NCBI GenBank assembly: GCA_020073385.1
Contig: JAIQFH010000022.1
Coordinates: 1 to 64,000 of the forward strand
Reading direction: 5' to 3'
DNA from: Terriglobia bacterium
GTDB taxonomy: Bacteria > Acidobacteriota > Terriglobia > Terriglobales > Acidobacteriaceae
Length of the DNA: 64,000 bases
The notes beneath the pieces are model-generated. The model saw only the letters and a list, made by a program, of their open reading frames with translations. It made no database searches and had not been told where the DNA came from. This document shows positions 25,435 to 34,113 of this stretch, piece by piece. The translations under genes were made by a program, and so were the position numbers. Position 1 is the stretch's first letter. Every line of letters starts with the position of its first letter.

Positions 25435-25803
25435 CTATTTGCAAATCTGTACGATGTCTTGCGGTTTGACGGCTTTGTTACGGGTGCAGCACTCGGCGTA
25501 GAGGAATTGCAGAAGTTCCTGCAAGGCTTCGGTGTTAGCGGTATAGCGAAGAAATGTGCCCTGCCGTTTCACGGCCACGAGGTCTTCGGTGCGTAATTTG
25601 TCGAGGTGATGGGAGAGGGTCGAATTGGGGATCTCCAATTCTTCTTGAATCTCGGTGACCACGAGTCCTTCAGGATGTGCGGTCAGCAACAACTGCATGA
25701 TTCGCAGTCTGGGCTCGGTGCCCATGGCGGAGAACATGTCGGCGTATTTGGCGACGCGTTCGGCGGACTTTCCGGGGGAGGGGGCTTTGGTGGTCGCCTG
25801 CAT
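25435..25803 (-). CDS. arsR: ArsR-family arsenite-responsive repressor
   Basis: The 122-residue repressor has a winged helix-turn-helix (RLRIMQLLL, VTEIQEELEIPNSTLSHHLDKL, then wing AVKRQGTFLRYTAN). Probable As(III)-sensing cysteines are Cys105, Cys106 and Cys121 near the C-terminus, as in ArsR types whose inducer site lies in the last helix. It starts the arsenic operon. The ATG at 25803 has no ribosome binding site, and a near-consensus promoter ends only a few bases upstream, which implies a leaderless mRNA. An inverted repeat covers the start region and probably is its own operator, giving autoregulation. Confidence 0.93.
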   Translation of the reverse strand: MQATTKAPSPGKSAERVAKYADMFSAMGTEPRLRIMQLLLTAHPEGLVVTEIQEELEIPNSTLSHHLDKLRTEDLVAVKRQGTFLRYTANTEALQELLQFLYAECCTRNKAVKPQDIVQICK

Positions 25804-25837
25804 ATTTCGATATTACTGGAAATATGGATTATGTCAA
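25802..25837 (-). promoter_or_regulatory. arsR promoter with overlapping operator
   Basis: On the reverse strand TTGACA (25832-25837) and TAATAT (25810-25815) are separated by 16 bases. ATATTTC (25802-25808) and GAAATAT (25819-25825) form a 7-bp inverted repeat that overlaps the -10 box and the arsR ATG. A repressor bound here would block RNA polymerase, as expected for ArsR. Confidence 0.7.
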
Positions 25838-25960
25838 GAAGAGAATTAGCACCTGGCGCGCGAGGAGATCGCAACTCGCCAATTTGGGGAGACTGTCCGG
25901 GAGACTGTGTAGGTCTGAGTACTGACGGCTGAGCGCCGAGTGCTTTATTCTGAAGAGCAC

Positions 25961-26680
25961 ATGATTCGAATCCGCCGTGCGTTTGATCCGCACTCCATAA
26001 AACTTGTCATCTTCGATCTCGATGGCACACTGATCGACTCGCGCCTCGACCTGGTGCATTCGGTGAATGCGGCCTTGCGGCATATCAACCGTCCGGAATT
26101 GCCCGAAGACGTAATCGCCAGTTACGTAGGCGATGGGGCGCCAATTTTGATTCAACGCGCATTGGGAGGCGAAGAAGTTGACGAGGCCCTAGTCCGCAAG
26201 GGACTGGAGGTTTTCCTTTCTTACTACCGCGAGCACAAACTGGACCATACGACGGTGTATCCCGGAATTCAGGAGGCGCTCGGCGCGATTCAGAGTTCCG
26301 GCAACGGGATGCCGCGGAAGATGGCGGTGTTGTCGAACAAGCCGGTGAATCCCTCCCGAGCCATCGTGGAATCTTTGGGGCTGGGCCGTTATTTTTCGCA
26401 GATTTATGGTGGGAACAGCTTCGCCACCAAGAAACCGGAACCCGAGGGCGCGCTGAGGCTGGTGAGTGAAGCGGGTGTGCGTCCGGAGCAGGCTGCGATC
26501 GTTGGCGATTCTCATGTGGACATTCGTACCGGCCGCAATGCCGGATTGTGGACCGTCGCCGTCACTTATGGGTTTGCTCCGCACACACTTGAGGTGGAGG
26601 CTCCAGATGTAGTGGTCGACACTCCTCACGAATTGAGTACCATCTTTCTGTCCCGGAGATCATTGCAAGAGCAAAAATGA
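25961..26680 (+). CDS. HAD-family phosphatase, phosphoglycolate phosphatase-like
   Basis: The 239-residue cytosolic enzyme belongs to haloacid dehalogenase subfamily IA. Motif I is FDLDGTLIDS, motif II lies in VLSNKPV, and motif III/IV are KKPEPEGALR and IVGDSHVDIRTGRNAG. The cap region resembles phosphoglycolate phosphatase (Gph), which removes 2-phosphoglycolate formed from damaged DNA ends or from Rubisco-like oxygenation. The exact substrate is an inference. ATG 25961 is preferred over the upstream GTG 25940. The stop overlaps the next gene's start by four bases (ATGA), so the two are translationally coupled. Confidence 0.85.
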   Translation: MIRIRRAFDPHSIKLVIFDLDGTLIDSRLDLVHSVNAALRHINRPELPEDVIASYVGDGAPILIQRALGGEEVDEALVRKGLEVFLSYYREHKLDHTTVYPGIQEALGAIQSSGNGMPRKMAVLSNKPVNPSRAIVESLGLGRYFSQIYGGNSFATKKPEPEGALRLVSEAGVRPEQAAIVGDSHVDIRTGRNAGLWTVAVTYGFAPHTLEVEAPDVVVDTPHELSTIFLSRRSLQEQK

Positions 26681-27297
26681 ATACTGACCACTTCGGTTTC
26701 ACCCCAAAAGAGCTGCGCAGGTTGCGCAGCATGAAGAATCCTTACGGCATTCAGAAGTTTCTCGACGATATGCCGTATCACCTGGAGGACACGGCCTGGT
26801 CTCCGCGCAAAGTGCTGGCCGAAGAGTCGTCGCATTGTCTGGAAGGAGCCATCTTCGGGGCCGCGGCCCTGCGGGCGAATGGATACCCGCCTCTGCTGCT
26901 GGATTTTGAAGCCGAGCATGATACCGACCACGTGATTTCGATTTTTCGCCAGGACGGCTGCTGGGGTGCGGTGGCGAAGTCCAATTACACGGGATGCCGC
27001 TGGCGGGAACCGATCTATCGCAACCTGCGCGAACTCGCGCTGAGTTATTTCAATGCCTACTTCAACCTGAGGCGGGAGCGGACGCTGCGGCGGTACTCGC
27101 TTCCGGTCAACCTTACGCGCTTCGATTCGCAGAACTGGATGACCACCGACAAGCCCGTGTGGTTCATCGTCTATCATCTGTTCGATGTGAAGCACTATTC
27201 CCTGCTCACGAAGGCACAGGAGAAGCGCCTGCACCGAGTCGACGAAAGACTGTTTCAGGCAGAGTGCTTAGGGAAGGCGTATAAAGATCGGGACTAA
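26677..27297 (+). CDS. Conserved hypothetical, transglutaminase-like
   Basis: The 206-residue soluble protein has a pattern consistent with the transglutaminase-like cysteine-protease fold: Cys54 in SSHCLEGAIFGAAALRANGY, His85 in HDTDHVISIF, and a polar residue (Asn103) in WGAVAKSNY, in the right order and spacing. I infer the fold from this pattern only. No enzymatic activity of close relatives is known to me. It overlaps the HAD phosphatase by four bases, which suggests a shared job. The PilZ gene follows seven bases after its stop, so these three form a likely operon. No signal peptide is present. Confidence 0.7.
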   Translation: MNTDHFGFTPKELRRLRSMKNPYGIQKFLDDMPYHLEDTAWSPRKVLAEESSHCLEGAIFGAAALRANGYPPLLLDFEAEHDTDHVISIFRQDGCWGAVAKSNYTGCRWREPIYRNLRELALSYFNAYFNLRRERTLRRYSLPVNLTRFDSQNWMTTDKPVWFIVYHLFDVKHYSLLTKAQEKRLHRVDERLFQAECLGKAYKDRD

Positions 27298-27303
27298 TCA
27301 GTA

Positions 27304-27633
27304 ATGGAAGCCCGCCGTCACCCGCGTTACAAGCTGGAGGTTGAGGTTCGGATCTATCCACGCAATTCCCAGGTGGTTCGTGGCCATTCGGTCGACATCA
27401 GCGAGTCCGGGATCTCTGCCATGCTGCGCGAAGAGGTACCCCTAGGAGAGGTGGTGCGATTGGAGTTCACCGTGCCCAGCGGCGAGGTTCAGATTCACGC
27501 TCTCGTCCGGCAGCGGAATGCTTTTCGTTACGGCTTTCAATTCCTGGAAGCCATTTCCCAACTCCAGATCATTCAGCGTACCTGCCGGCAGTTGGATGTG
27601 GCCCAGTCGACGGCCAGGAATGTGGAGAACTGA
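27304..27633 (+). CDS. PilZ-domain protein
   Basis: The 109-residue cytosolic protein is a single PilZ domain. The c-di-GMP signature is present as RRHPRY (residues 4-9) and, 25 residues later, DISESGISA, matching RxxxR and (D/N)xSxxG. The rest is a beta-barrel ending QFLEA. It should bind c-di-GMP and pass the signal to an unknown partner through protein contact. It follows the transglutaminase-like gene by seven bases and is probably in the same transcript. The C-terminal helix (SQLQIIQRTCRQLDVAQS) could be a partner-binding or dimerisation segment. Confidence 0.9.
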   Translation: MEARRHPRYKLEVEVRIYPRNSQVVRGHSVDISESGISAMLREEVPLGEVVRLEFTVPSGEVQIHALVRQRNAFRYGFQFLEAISQLQIIQRTCRQLDVAQSTARNVEN

Positions 27634-27703
27634 AGAGTTCGTGTCCCTCTAAATTTCCTCCGCTTGCATCCCCAAGACACGATCTCTTCCCATTGAGGTT
27701 AAG

Positions 27704-28696
27704 ATGAGACCCATGCGGATGAGACTCCTCTGCATCGGCATTTGCACGCTCGCTTGCCTCAGCGCAGCCGCGCAGCAGGATGCGCCATCCGGAACTCCCG
27801 CCAATTCTCCGCTGCCAGCAGATGCCAATAACGCGCCTTCCAGCGCTGAGCCGACGACTCCACGCGAACTGCCCGATCTCACTCCCGACGCCAACGGCAA
27901 ACTCTCACCGGAGCAGATGCGCGAGTTGACGCGCGTCGTCGCGCAGAACTACCGGGATAACTACAAGAAGCAACGCGACTACACCTACATTGAACGTGAT
28001 GTCGATAAATCCCTGGGTGGCAACGGACAGGTCAAGTCCACAGAGATAAGGACCTATGAAATCGTCGAAATCTACGGCGAACAGGTGCGGCGCCTGATCG
28101 AAAAAGACGACAAGCCTCTCGACGCCAAGGAGGCGGCGAAGGAGGAGGAAAGAATCCAGAAGATCGTCGACAAGCATAAGAACGAATCTGAGGACGATCG
28201 GAAGAAGCGCATCGAAAAGGAAACAAAACAGCGGGAGGAAGGCCGCAAATTCGTTAGCGCAGTTGCGGATTCCCACGACTTCCGGCTGATAGGAACGGAG
28301 TTGGTGGATGGACGCGAAGCCTGGGTCATCGATGGCGAACCACGGCCCGGTTTTGAGTCGGAGGACAAGGGTGCAAAGTTCGTCTCCAAGTTTCGCGGAC
28401 GCCTGTGGATCGATAAAGATGACATGCAATTGGTGAAAATGGATATAGAAGCCGTAGACACGGCTTCTGTCGGATGGATTGTCGCCCGCATTCACAAAGG
28501 AACGCGCGTGATGTACGAACAAATGCGGATGAGCGACGAAATCTGGCTGCCCCAGCATTTGACTTTTAGATTCGATGCCCGGGTCGCACTATTGAAGGGC
28601 TACAACATCGATGGCGAGCAGACCTATCGCGACTACAGGAAGTTTCGCACTTCATCGAGAATTGTTGGGATGGGAGAGGTGCAAGAGCCGAAGTAG
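27704..28696 (+). CDS. Exported protein of unknown function
   Basis: The 330-residue product has a signal peptide (MRPMRMRLLCIGICTLACLS, cut near AAAQQ), a Pro/Ala-rich spacer (residues about 25-65), and then a region with a highly charged helical insertion (KEAAKEEERIQKIVDKHKNE, about 140-180). Two beta-rich segments follow, including DGREAWVIDGEPRPGFE and KFRGRLWIDKDDMQLVKMDI. The C-terminal half resembles outer-membrane lipoprotein-sorting (LolA-like) or DUF4412-like folds, but I cannot be certain. The protein is likely periplasmic. It is in line with the preceding PilZ gene but 70 bases separate them. Confidence 0.65.
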   Translation: MRPMRMRLLCIGICTLACLSAAAQQDAPSGTPANSPLPADANNAPSSAEPTTPRELPDLTPDANGKLSPEQMRELTRVVAQNYRDNYKKQRDYTYIERDVDKSLGGNGQVKSTEIRTYEIVEIYGEQVRRLIEKDDKPLDAKEAAKEEERIQKIVDKHKNESEDDRKKRIEKETKQREEGRKFVSAVADSHDFRLIGTELVDGREAWVIDGEPRPGFESEDKGAKFVSKFRGRLWIDKDDMQLVKMDIEAVDTASVGWIVARIHKGTRVMYEQMRMSDEIWLPQHLTFRFDARVALLKGYNIDGEQTYRDYRKFRTSSRIVGMGEVQEPK

Positions 28697-28764
28697 CACG
28701 TCACTGCCGGCTCGGTTCAGAAGGGCACCCGAGGCGGTCAATTTAGAGGAGTTCAAGGAGCTTC

Positions 28765-29235
28765 GTGAACATTGAGTTGCGCCCAATCGGATTTGTCGAG
28801 GCCACTCGCTCTCGCGTGGAGGATGACTTCTGGGGCGGAATCGAATCCTGTATTTCGCTCACTGACGATTTCGGACCGGAAGCGCTACGGGGGCTGGCTG
28901 ACTTCTCGCACGTCGAGGTGATCTTTCACTTCCACAAGCTCGATCCGGCGACGGTTGTCACCGGATCGCGCCATCCCAGGAATAACCTGGCCTGGCCAGA
29001 CGTTGGCATCTTCGCGCAACGGGGCAAGAATCGCCCGAACCGCATTGGCGCCACCGTGTGCCGCGTGCTTCGGGTGGAAGGCACGCGTCTATACGTGGCC
29101 GAACTCGATGCGCTCGATGGGACGCCGGTCCTTGACATCAAGCCCGTGATGGCCGAATTCCTGCCCAGTGGAGAAGTAAAGCAGCCCGACTGGTCGCACG
29201 AACTGATGCGCGAGTACTGGCTTCGGAAGGAATAG
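28765..29235 (+). CDS. TrmO-family tRNA N6-methyltransferase (TsaA/UPF0066)
   Basis: The 156-residue cytosolic protein matches the TrmO/TsaA family, which in E. coli methylates the N6-threonylcarbamoyladenosine at tRNA position 37 with SAM. Signature segments are PIGFVEATRSR, FSHVEVIFHFHKL, FAQRGKNRPNRIGATVCRVL and LDALDGTPVLDIKPV. The start is GTG 28765, supported by AAGGAG nine bases upstream. The family also contains proteins that act on other substrates, so tRNA methylation is the most likely but not proven role. No neighbour suggests a pathway. Confidence 0.82.
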   Translation: MNIELRPIGFVEATRSRVEDDFWGGIESCISLTDDFGPEALRGLADFSHVEVIFHFHKLDPATVVTGSRHPRNNLAWPDVGIFAQRGKNRPNRIGATVCRVLRVEGTRLYVAELDALDGTPVLDIKPVMAEFLPSGEVKQPDWSHELMREYWLRKE

Positions 29236-29347
29236 CCACAAAACATCATGGCGGCTTCAGGCTTTATAATGCGAGGTCCCAACGCACAGGCTCGCCTGCA
29301 GCTGACTGCGACTGAGATACTTCATTGCCGTTCTTGGTGAGGCATCG

Positions 29348-31852
29348 ATGACCTCTTTTACCCGTCGTGATCTTCTCCTCTCCGGCCTCGCACTTTCCAC
29401 CTCAACTCTGGTACCGGGCGCGATACAGCGTGCGCATGCACTGCTCGCGCGCTATCCCGCATTGGAACCTGCTGGTGCACTTCCTCCGCGCGAGCGACTT
29501 CTGTTCGACTTCGGATGGAAATTCTTTCAAGGCCATGCGTCCGATCCAGCGCGTGATCTGGGATTCGGCATGGGCCAGGGTGATTTCGCCAAGAGCGGTG
29601 AGTTCTGGTTCTCCACGCAGAGGTTCGATGATTCGAAATGGCGCGATTTGAATCTGCCGCATGACTGGGCAGTTGACTTGCCGTTCGTGCGCGATGAAGA
29701 GCAGAACAGCCACGGGTACAAGCCTCTGGGGAGGCGGTATCCGGAGACCAGCGTTGGCTGGTATCGGCGAACGTTCGACATTCCGAAGGAAGACTCGGGC
29801 CGGCGCATTGTGGTCGAATTCGACGGAGCCTTCCGCAGCGCGCTGGTTTTTCTCAACGGATACTTCATCGGACGCAACGACAACGGGTACGCTCCCTTCC
29901 GTTTCGACATCAGCGATTTCGCCAATTACGGCGGGAAGAATTATCTGATGGTCCGTATGGATGCCAGCTTCGGCGATGGTTGGTTCTACGAGGGCGCGGG
30001 CATCTACCGGCATGTATGGCTGACGAAAACGGACGCGCTGCATTTAGGCCACTGCGAGACATTTATTCGCGCTGCTGTGAAGGGCAACGGGGCCGCCCTT
30101 GCGTTGAGCACGATCGTGCAGAACGAGGGTACGCAGGCCGAGAACTGCCGCGTGCGATGGCAAGTCGTGGACTCCAACGGGAAGGTGGTCGCGACCGCAG
30201 ATTCACCGCAGCAGTCGGTTGCGCCGGATGGCTCCGCTGCATTCACGGCAAACATAAACCTGGCGAATCCGGCGCTCTGGTCGCCGGAAAATTCAAATCT
30301 CCATTCTGCTGTCGTGACGGTCGAGTCCGCCGGTAAGGCACGCGATGGCGAGCGTGTGAACTTCGGCGTGAGGGATATCAAGTGGGACGCCGACAAGGGA
30401 TTCTTCCTCAACGGCAAGCCAGTCAAGATCAAAGGCACCTGCAACCATCAGGACCACGCAGGAGTTGGCGCGGCGCTGCCTGACCGTCTGCAAGCGTTTC
30501 GCCTGGCGGTGCTGAAAGATATGGGCGGGAACGCGGTGCGCACCTCGCATAACATGCCAACGCCGGAGTGGGTCGAGGCCTGCGATCGCATGGGCATGAT
30601 GATGATGTGCGAAACCCGACTCATGAGCGCCAATCCCGAGGGCATGGCGCAACTGGAAACCATGATTAAGCGCTACCGCAACTCGCCATCGATCATCCTT
30701 TGGTCCATGGGGAACGAGGAATGGATCATGATGCCGCAGCCGCAAGGCGTACGCGTGGTCGATGACATGATCAAGCGAACGCACGAACTCGATCCCACAC
30801 GCATGTGCACTGCGGCGGTCAACGCCTCGTTTGAGACGCACTTTCCCGAACAGCTCGACGTCATGGGCTTCAATTACAACCTGAAAGTGCATGACAAGTA
30901 CCACAATGATCATCCGAAGCAGCCCAGCGTCGGGGCGGAGACGGCCAGCACGGTTTCGACGCGCAGCATTTATTCGACTGACAAGCTGAGGAACTGGGTG
31001 AGCGCTTACGATTTGAATCACACTGCCTGGTCTCAGCTTGCCGAGGAGTGGTGGAAGTTCTACGCCACGCGCGAATGGCTCTCCGGCGGCTTCGCCTGGA
31101 CCGGGTTCGACTACCGAGGTGAGCCGACCCCGTACGGATGGCCGTCGATCAATTCGCAATTCGGTATCGTCGACATGTGCGGCTTTCCCAAAGACAACTT
31201 CTATTACTACAAGGCGTGGTGGGGGTCGGAGCCGGTGCTTCACCTCTTCCCCCATTGGAATTGGGAACAGCGCGAGGGCGAGCCGATCTCCGTGTGGGTG
31301 CATTCGAACCTAGATTCGGTGGAAGTCTTTCTGAATGGCAAGAGCCACGGTTCGCAGAAGGTACAGCCCTACACGCATCTCGAGTGGAAGGTCCCCTATG
31401 AGCCCGGAGTGCTCGAGGCGCGAGGCACGAAAGACGGGAAAGTCGTGCTTACCGAAAAGCGCGAGACTACCGGTGATCCTGAAACGATCCGGTTGACTCC
31501 CGACCGCACCGAGATCAACGCGGACGGCGAAGATGTCTGCGTTTTGCGCGTGGAAGTGCTCGACAAAGAAGGACGGCCAGTTCCCACCGCCGATGTTCCG
31601 ATTCTGTTCAAGGTATCCGGAGAAGGTGAGCTGATCGGCGTGGGCAACGGTGATCCGAATTGCCAGGAATCCGACAAAGAACCGAAACGCAGCTTGTTCA
31701 ACGGGCTGGCGCAAGTCATCGTGCAAGGGAATCGAACGCCGGGGAGCATCACGGTTGAGGCGCACACTGGGGATTGGCCGCCGCCGAAGCTTCCGCCGAC
31801 GCAAGTGACGATTACAACTAAGAAGGTGGAGTTGCGGCCGAGCGTGGGATAG
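29348..31852 (+). CDS. Tat-exported GH2 beta-galactosidase-like enzyme
   Basis: The 834-residue enzyme starts with a twin-arginine signal (MTSFTRRDLLLSGLALSTST, cut near AHA). Domains in order are the GH2 sugar-binding jelly roll (residues about 50-240), the immunoglobulin-like domain (245-340), and the TIM barrel (345-640). The general acid Glu is in WSMGNEEW, and the nucleophile is probably the Glu of VGAETAST. Further beta-domains follow (DUF4982-like and an Ig-like domain near KVSGEGELIGVGNGDPN). Such multi-domain GH2 proteins cut beta-galactosides or beta-mannosides in plant polysaccharides. The exact bond is unknown. It lies just before another Tat-dependent hydrolase. Confidence 0.88.
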   Translation: MTSFTRRDLLLSGLALSTSTLVPGAIQRAHALLARYPALEPAGALPPRERLLFDFGWKFFQGHASDPARDLGFGMGQGDFAKSGEFWFSTQRFDDSKWRDLNLPHDWAVDLPFVRDEEQNSHGYKPLGRRYPETSVGWYRRTFDIPKEDSGRRIVVEFDGAFRSALVFLNGYFIGRNDNGYAPFRFDISDFANYGGKNYLMVRMDASFGDGWFYEGAGIYRHVWLTKTDALHLGHCETFIRAAVKGNGAALALSTIVQNEGTQAENCRVRWQVVDSNGKVVATADSPQQSVAPDGSAAFTANINLANPALWSPENSNLHSAVVTVESAGKARDGERVNFGVRDIKWDADKGFFLNGKPVKIKGTCNHQDHAGVGAALPDRLQAFRLAVLKDMGGNAVRTSHNMPTPEWVEACDRMGMMMMCETRLMSANPEGMAQLETMIKRYRNSPSIILWSMGNEEWIMMPQPQGVRVVDDMIKRTHELDPTRMCTAAVNASFETHFPEQLDVMGFNYNLKVHDKYHNDHPKQPSVGAETASTVSTRSIYSTDKLRNWVSAYDLNHTAWSQLAEEWWKFYATREWLSGGFAWTGFDYRGEPTPYGWPSINSQFGIVDMCGFPKDNFYYYKAWWGSEPVLHLFPHWNWEQREGEPISVWVHSNLDSVEVFLNGKSHGSQKVQPYTHLEWKVPYEPGVLEARGTKDGKVVLTEKRETTGDPETIRLTPDRTEINADGEDVCVLRVEVLDKEGRPVPTADVPILFKVSGEGELIGVGNGDPNCQESDKEPKRSLFNGLAQVIVQGNRTPGSITVEAHTGDWPPPKLPPTQVTITTKKVELRPSVG

Positions 31853-31914
31853 CGACAGAGCATGGAATAGCGGCCGCAATGCGCGGGCGGGACGCCGGCG
31901 CTACTGGGGAAAGT

Positions 31915-33711
31915 ATGGCCAAATCACGCAGGGACTTTCTTACGCTTACATCGCTCGGAATCCTGGGCGCTGCCGCGGTATCTCGAATTCATGCACAGGA
32001 TCTCTCCACCCTGCCGCCCGGAGCGCCACCTGCCTTCGGCGCGGGGCCAGCTTTTGGGCCCGAAGTGTCGGTGAACACCTTTGGGGAGGCTGAAAAGCTG
32101 GTCCAGTTTCCGCTCGCCGACGCCGAGCGCACCATGGCTGCCGCCACATGGCGCCGAACCCTTGCGTCGGTATACGAGCGGCGCACGGGCCCGCGCAAGC
32201 TACCGCTTGAATCCAACCTGGCGCCAGCCACGCGATGGGATCCTGTACTGCCCAGCGTGAACATCGTGGCACAGCAGGACCGGTTCATACGGAGTAAGAG
32301 TGACCCCGGTTCCCTGCCACCGAAAGACGAGGATATCGCGTACGCGCCTTTGACGAAGCTCTCCCGCTGGGTCGAAACGCGACAGATCACTTCAGAGCGG
32401 CTGACGCAGATCTATCTGGATAGGCTTGAGCACTTCAATCCCAAGCTGCGGTGCGCCATCACCGTCACGCGGGAACTGGCGTTGAAACAGGCAAAGCAGG
32501 CGGATCAAGAGATCGCTGACGGCAAGTATCGCGGTCCACTGCACGGAATTCCCTGGGGCGGGAAGGATCTGCTCGACACGGCGGGAATCCCGACCACGTA
32601 TGGCGCTGAACCGTATCGCAATCGAATTCCCTCGGAAGACGCCGCCGTGGTGAAACGGCTTCACGACGCGGGCGCCGTGCTGATCGCGAAGCTCAGCCTG
32701 GGCGCGCTCGCTTTGAACGATATATGGTTCGGCGGGCAGACCATGAATCCGTGGCTGCCGGAAGAAGGATCATCCGGATCAAGCGCCGGTCCGGGAGCCG
32801 CAACCGCAGCGGGACTCGTGGGATTTTCGATCGGCAGCGAAACCGGCGGCAGCATCGTAAGTCCGTCCATGCGCTGCGGGGTGACCGGCCTGCGTCCTAC
32901 CTACGGGCGCGTGCCGCGCACCGGAGCGATGACGCTGTGCTGGTCACTCGACAAGCTGGGTCCCATGACTCGCGGTGTCGAAGATACCCTGCTCGTACTT
33001 CAGGCAATTTCGGGTCCCGACGCGGGCGACACTGCGAGTGTGCCCAGCCATCTCGATTTCGACGCGGCCCGCACGGTCAAAGGACTGCGCCTCGGGTACT
33101 TCCCCGGCTGGATGAAGGAGCGTCCGGCAACCGAGGTGGACCGGGCTGCACTGGAGACGGCGAGGAAGGTCGGCTTCGAGTTGGTCGAAGTTTCGATTCC
33201 CGATTGGCCGTATGACTGCCTGAATTTAATTCTCTTCGCGGAAGGTGCAGCTGCTTTTGAGGAACTCACGCTGAGCGGTGGCCTGCGGGAGTTAAAAGCC
33301 CAAGTTCCCGATGCATGGCCGAACCTGTTCCGGCAAGCGAGATTCCTGTCGGCGGTCGACTTCGTGCAGGCTGACCGTATGCGGCGCAAGGTCGCCGATG
33401 AAATGGCACGCTTGTTCTCGGAAGTCGATCTGCTGCTGGTGCCTTCTCTACGCGATGAGATGCTGGTGATCACGAACTTCAGCGGACATCCCTCACTTAC
33501 CCTGCGCGCGGGATTCGTCGAAGTGCAGCAAGCGAGAAGTGATTGGGCTCCGGATCCAGAGCATCCGTTGCCGACATTTGCGACGCCGAGGCGTGTGCCG
33601 CACGGAGTGACGCTCATTGGGCGCCTTTTCGATGAAGGGACTTTAGGGACAGCGGGCATAGCGCTCGAGCGGGCGTTTGCAGTCGCGGACCAGCGTCCGC
33701 CAGGCTTTTAA
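31915..33711 (+). CDS. Tat-exported amidase-signature enzyme
   Basis: The 598-residue enzyme starts at ATG 31915 (MAKSRRDFLTLTSLGILGAA), a twin-arginine signal cut near RIHA. The open frame to 31879 is not needed. The amidase-signature triad is visible as Lys in GIPWGGKDLLDTAGI, cis-Ser in SSGSSAGPGAATAAG and nucleophile Ser in SETGGSIVSPSMRCG. The family includes GatA and many amidases, but the signal peptide and extra N-terminal 120 residues rule out a role in tRNA amidation. It probably hydrolyses amides in the periplasm. It follows the GH2 gene by about 60 bases and may share its transcript. Confidence 0.88.
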   Translation: MAKSRRDFLTLTSLGILGAAAVSRIHAQDLSTLPPGAPPAFGAGPAFGPEVSVNTFGEAEKLVQFPLADAERTMAAATWRRTLASVYERRTGPRKLPLESNLAPATRWDPVLPSVNIVAQQDRFIRSKSDPGSLPPKDEDIAYAPLTKLSRWVETRQITSERLTQIYLDRLEHFNPKLRCAITVTRELALKQAKQADQEIADGKYRGPLHGIPWGGKDLLDTAGIPTTYGAEPYRNRIPSEDAAVVKRLHDAGAVLIAKLSLGALALNDIWFGGQTMNPWLPEEGSSGSSAGPGAATAAGLVGFSIGSETGGSIVSPSMRCGVTGLRPTYGRVPRTGAMTLCWSLDKLGPMTRGVEDTLLVLQAISGPDAGDTASVPSHLDFDAARTVKGLRLGYFPGWMKERPATEVDRAALETARKVGFELVEVSIPDWPYDCLNLILFAEGAAAFEELTLSGGLRELKAQVPDAWPNLFRQARFLSAVDFVQADRMRRKVADEMARLFSEVDLLLVPSLRDEMLVITNFSGHPSLTLRAGFVEVQQARSDWAPDPEHPLPTFATPRRVPHGVTLIGRLFDEGTLGTAGIALERAFAVADQRPPGF

Positions 33712-33813
33712 ACTCGCGACTAGTGGACTGTCGCGCGGAAAGCGTCAGTGGCGGAAAAAGAAGCGGTCTAAATTCAACATACTCAACCGCGGTAAAGGCA
33801 TATTGCTCTTCTC

Positions 33814-33922
33814 CGCGCACTCGGCAGGGGTTCTCGGCGGCCTCTGCGTTTTGGGATTTGGAGAGTGGGGAAAACAGTGGCTCAGATCGCGGAGGTCGCC
33901 GAGAAGGTCCGCCGAGTTCGCG
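33814..33922. repeat. Long inverted repeat of the CGCGGAG family
   Basis: Bases 33814-33848 and 33888-33922 are 35-base arms with 28 complementary positions, separated by 39 bases. The motifs CTCGGCGG and CGCGGAGG repeat within the arms. It lies in the 402-base spacer 33712-34113 after the amidase gene. The rest of that spacer shows no convincing gene. A forward 111-codon frame at 33677-34012 runs through the repeat and is rejected. Confidence 0.6.
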
Positions 33923-34113
33923 AAACAAAGCCATCTGAACGACACGGTTCACCTTCTGCCAACAACCCAACCGCTCGAACCTACTAACGAAATCTATGCG
34001 ACAGGCCACTAGTATTTTGTCCCGCCGCTAGCCAAGAACACTCTGGGCAACCTTTACCGGTGCGTCTATAATTTCGCCGCCGCGTATTTCTTCCCCCAAC
34101 CCGGCTCTCTGCC

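Noticed and set aside
30293-31303. 336-codon reverse frame with many His
   Set aside because: It is antisense to the GH2 TIM barrel, and the His-rich composition is typical of antisense frames.
33677-34012. 111-codon forward frame
   Set aside because: It overlaps the amidase end and passes through a long inverted repeat, so the open frame is probably chance.
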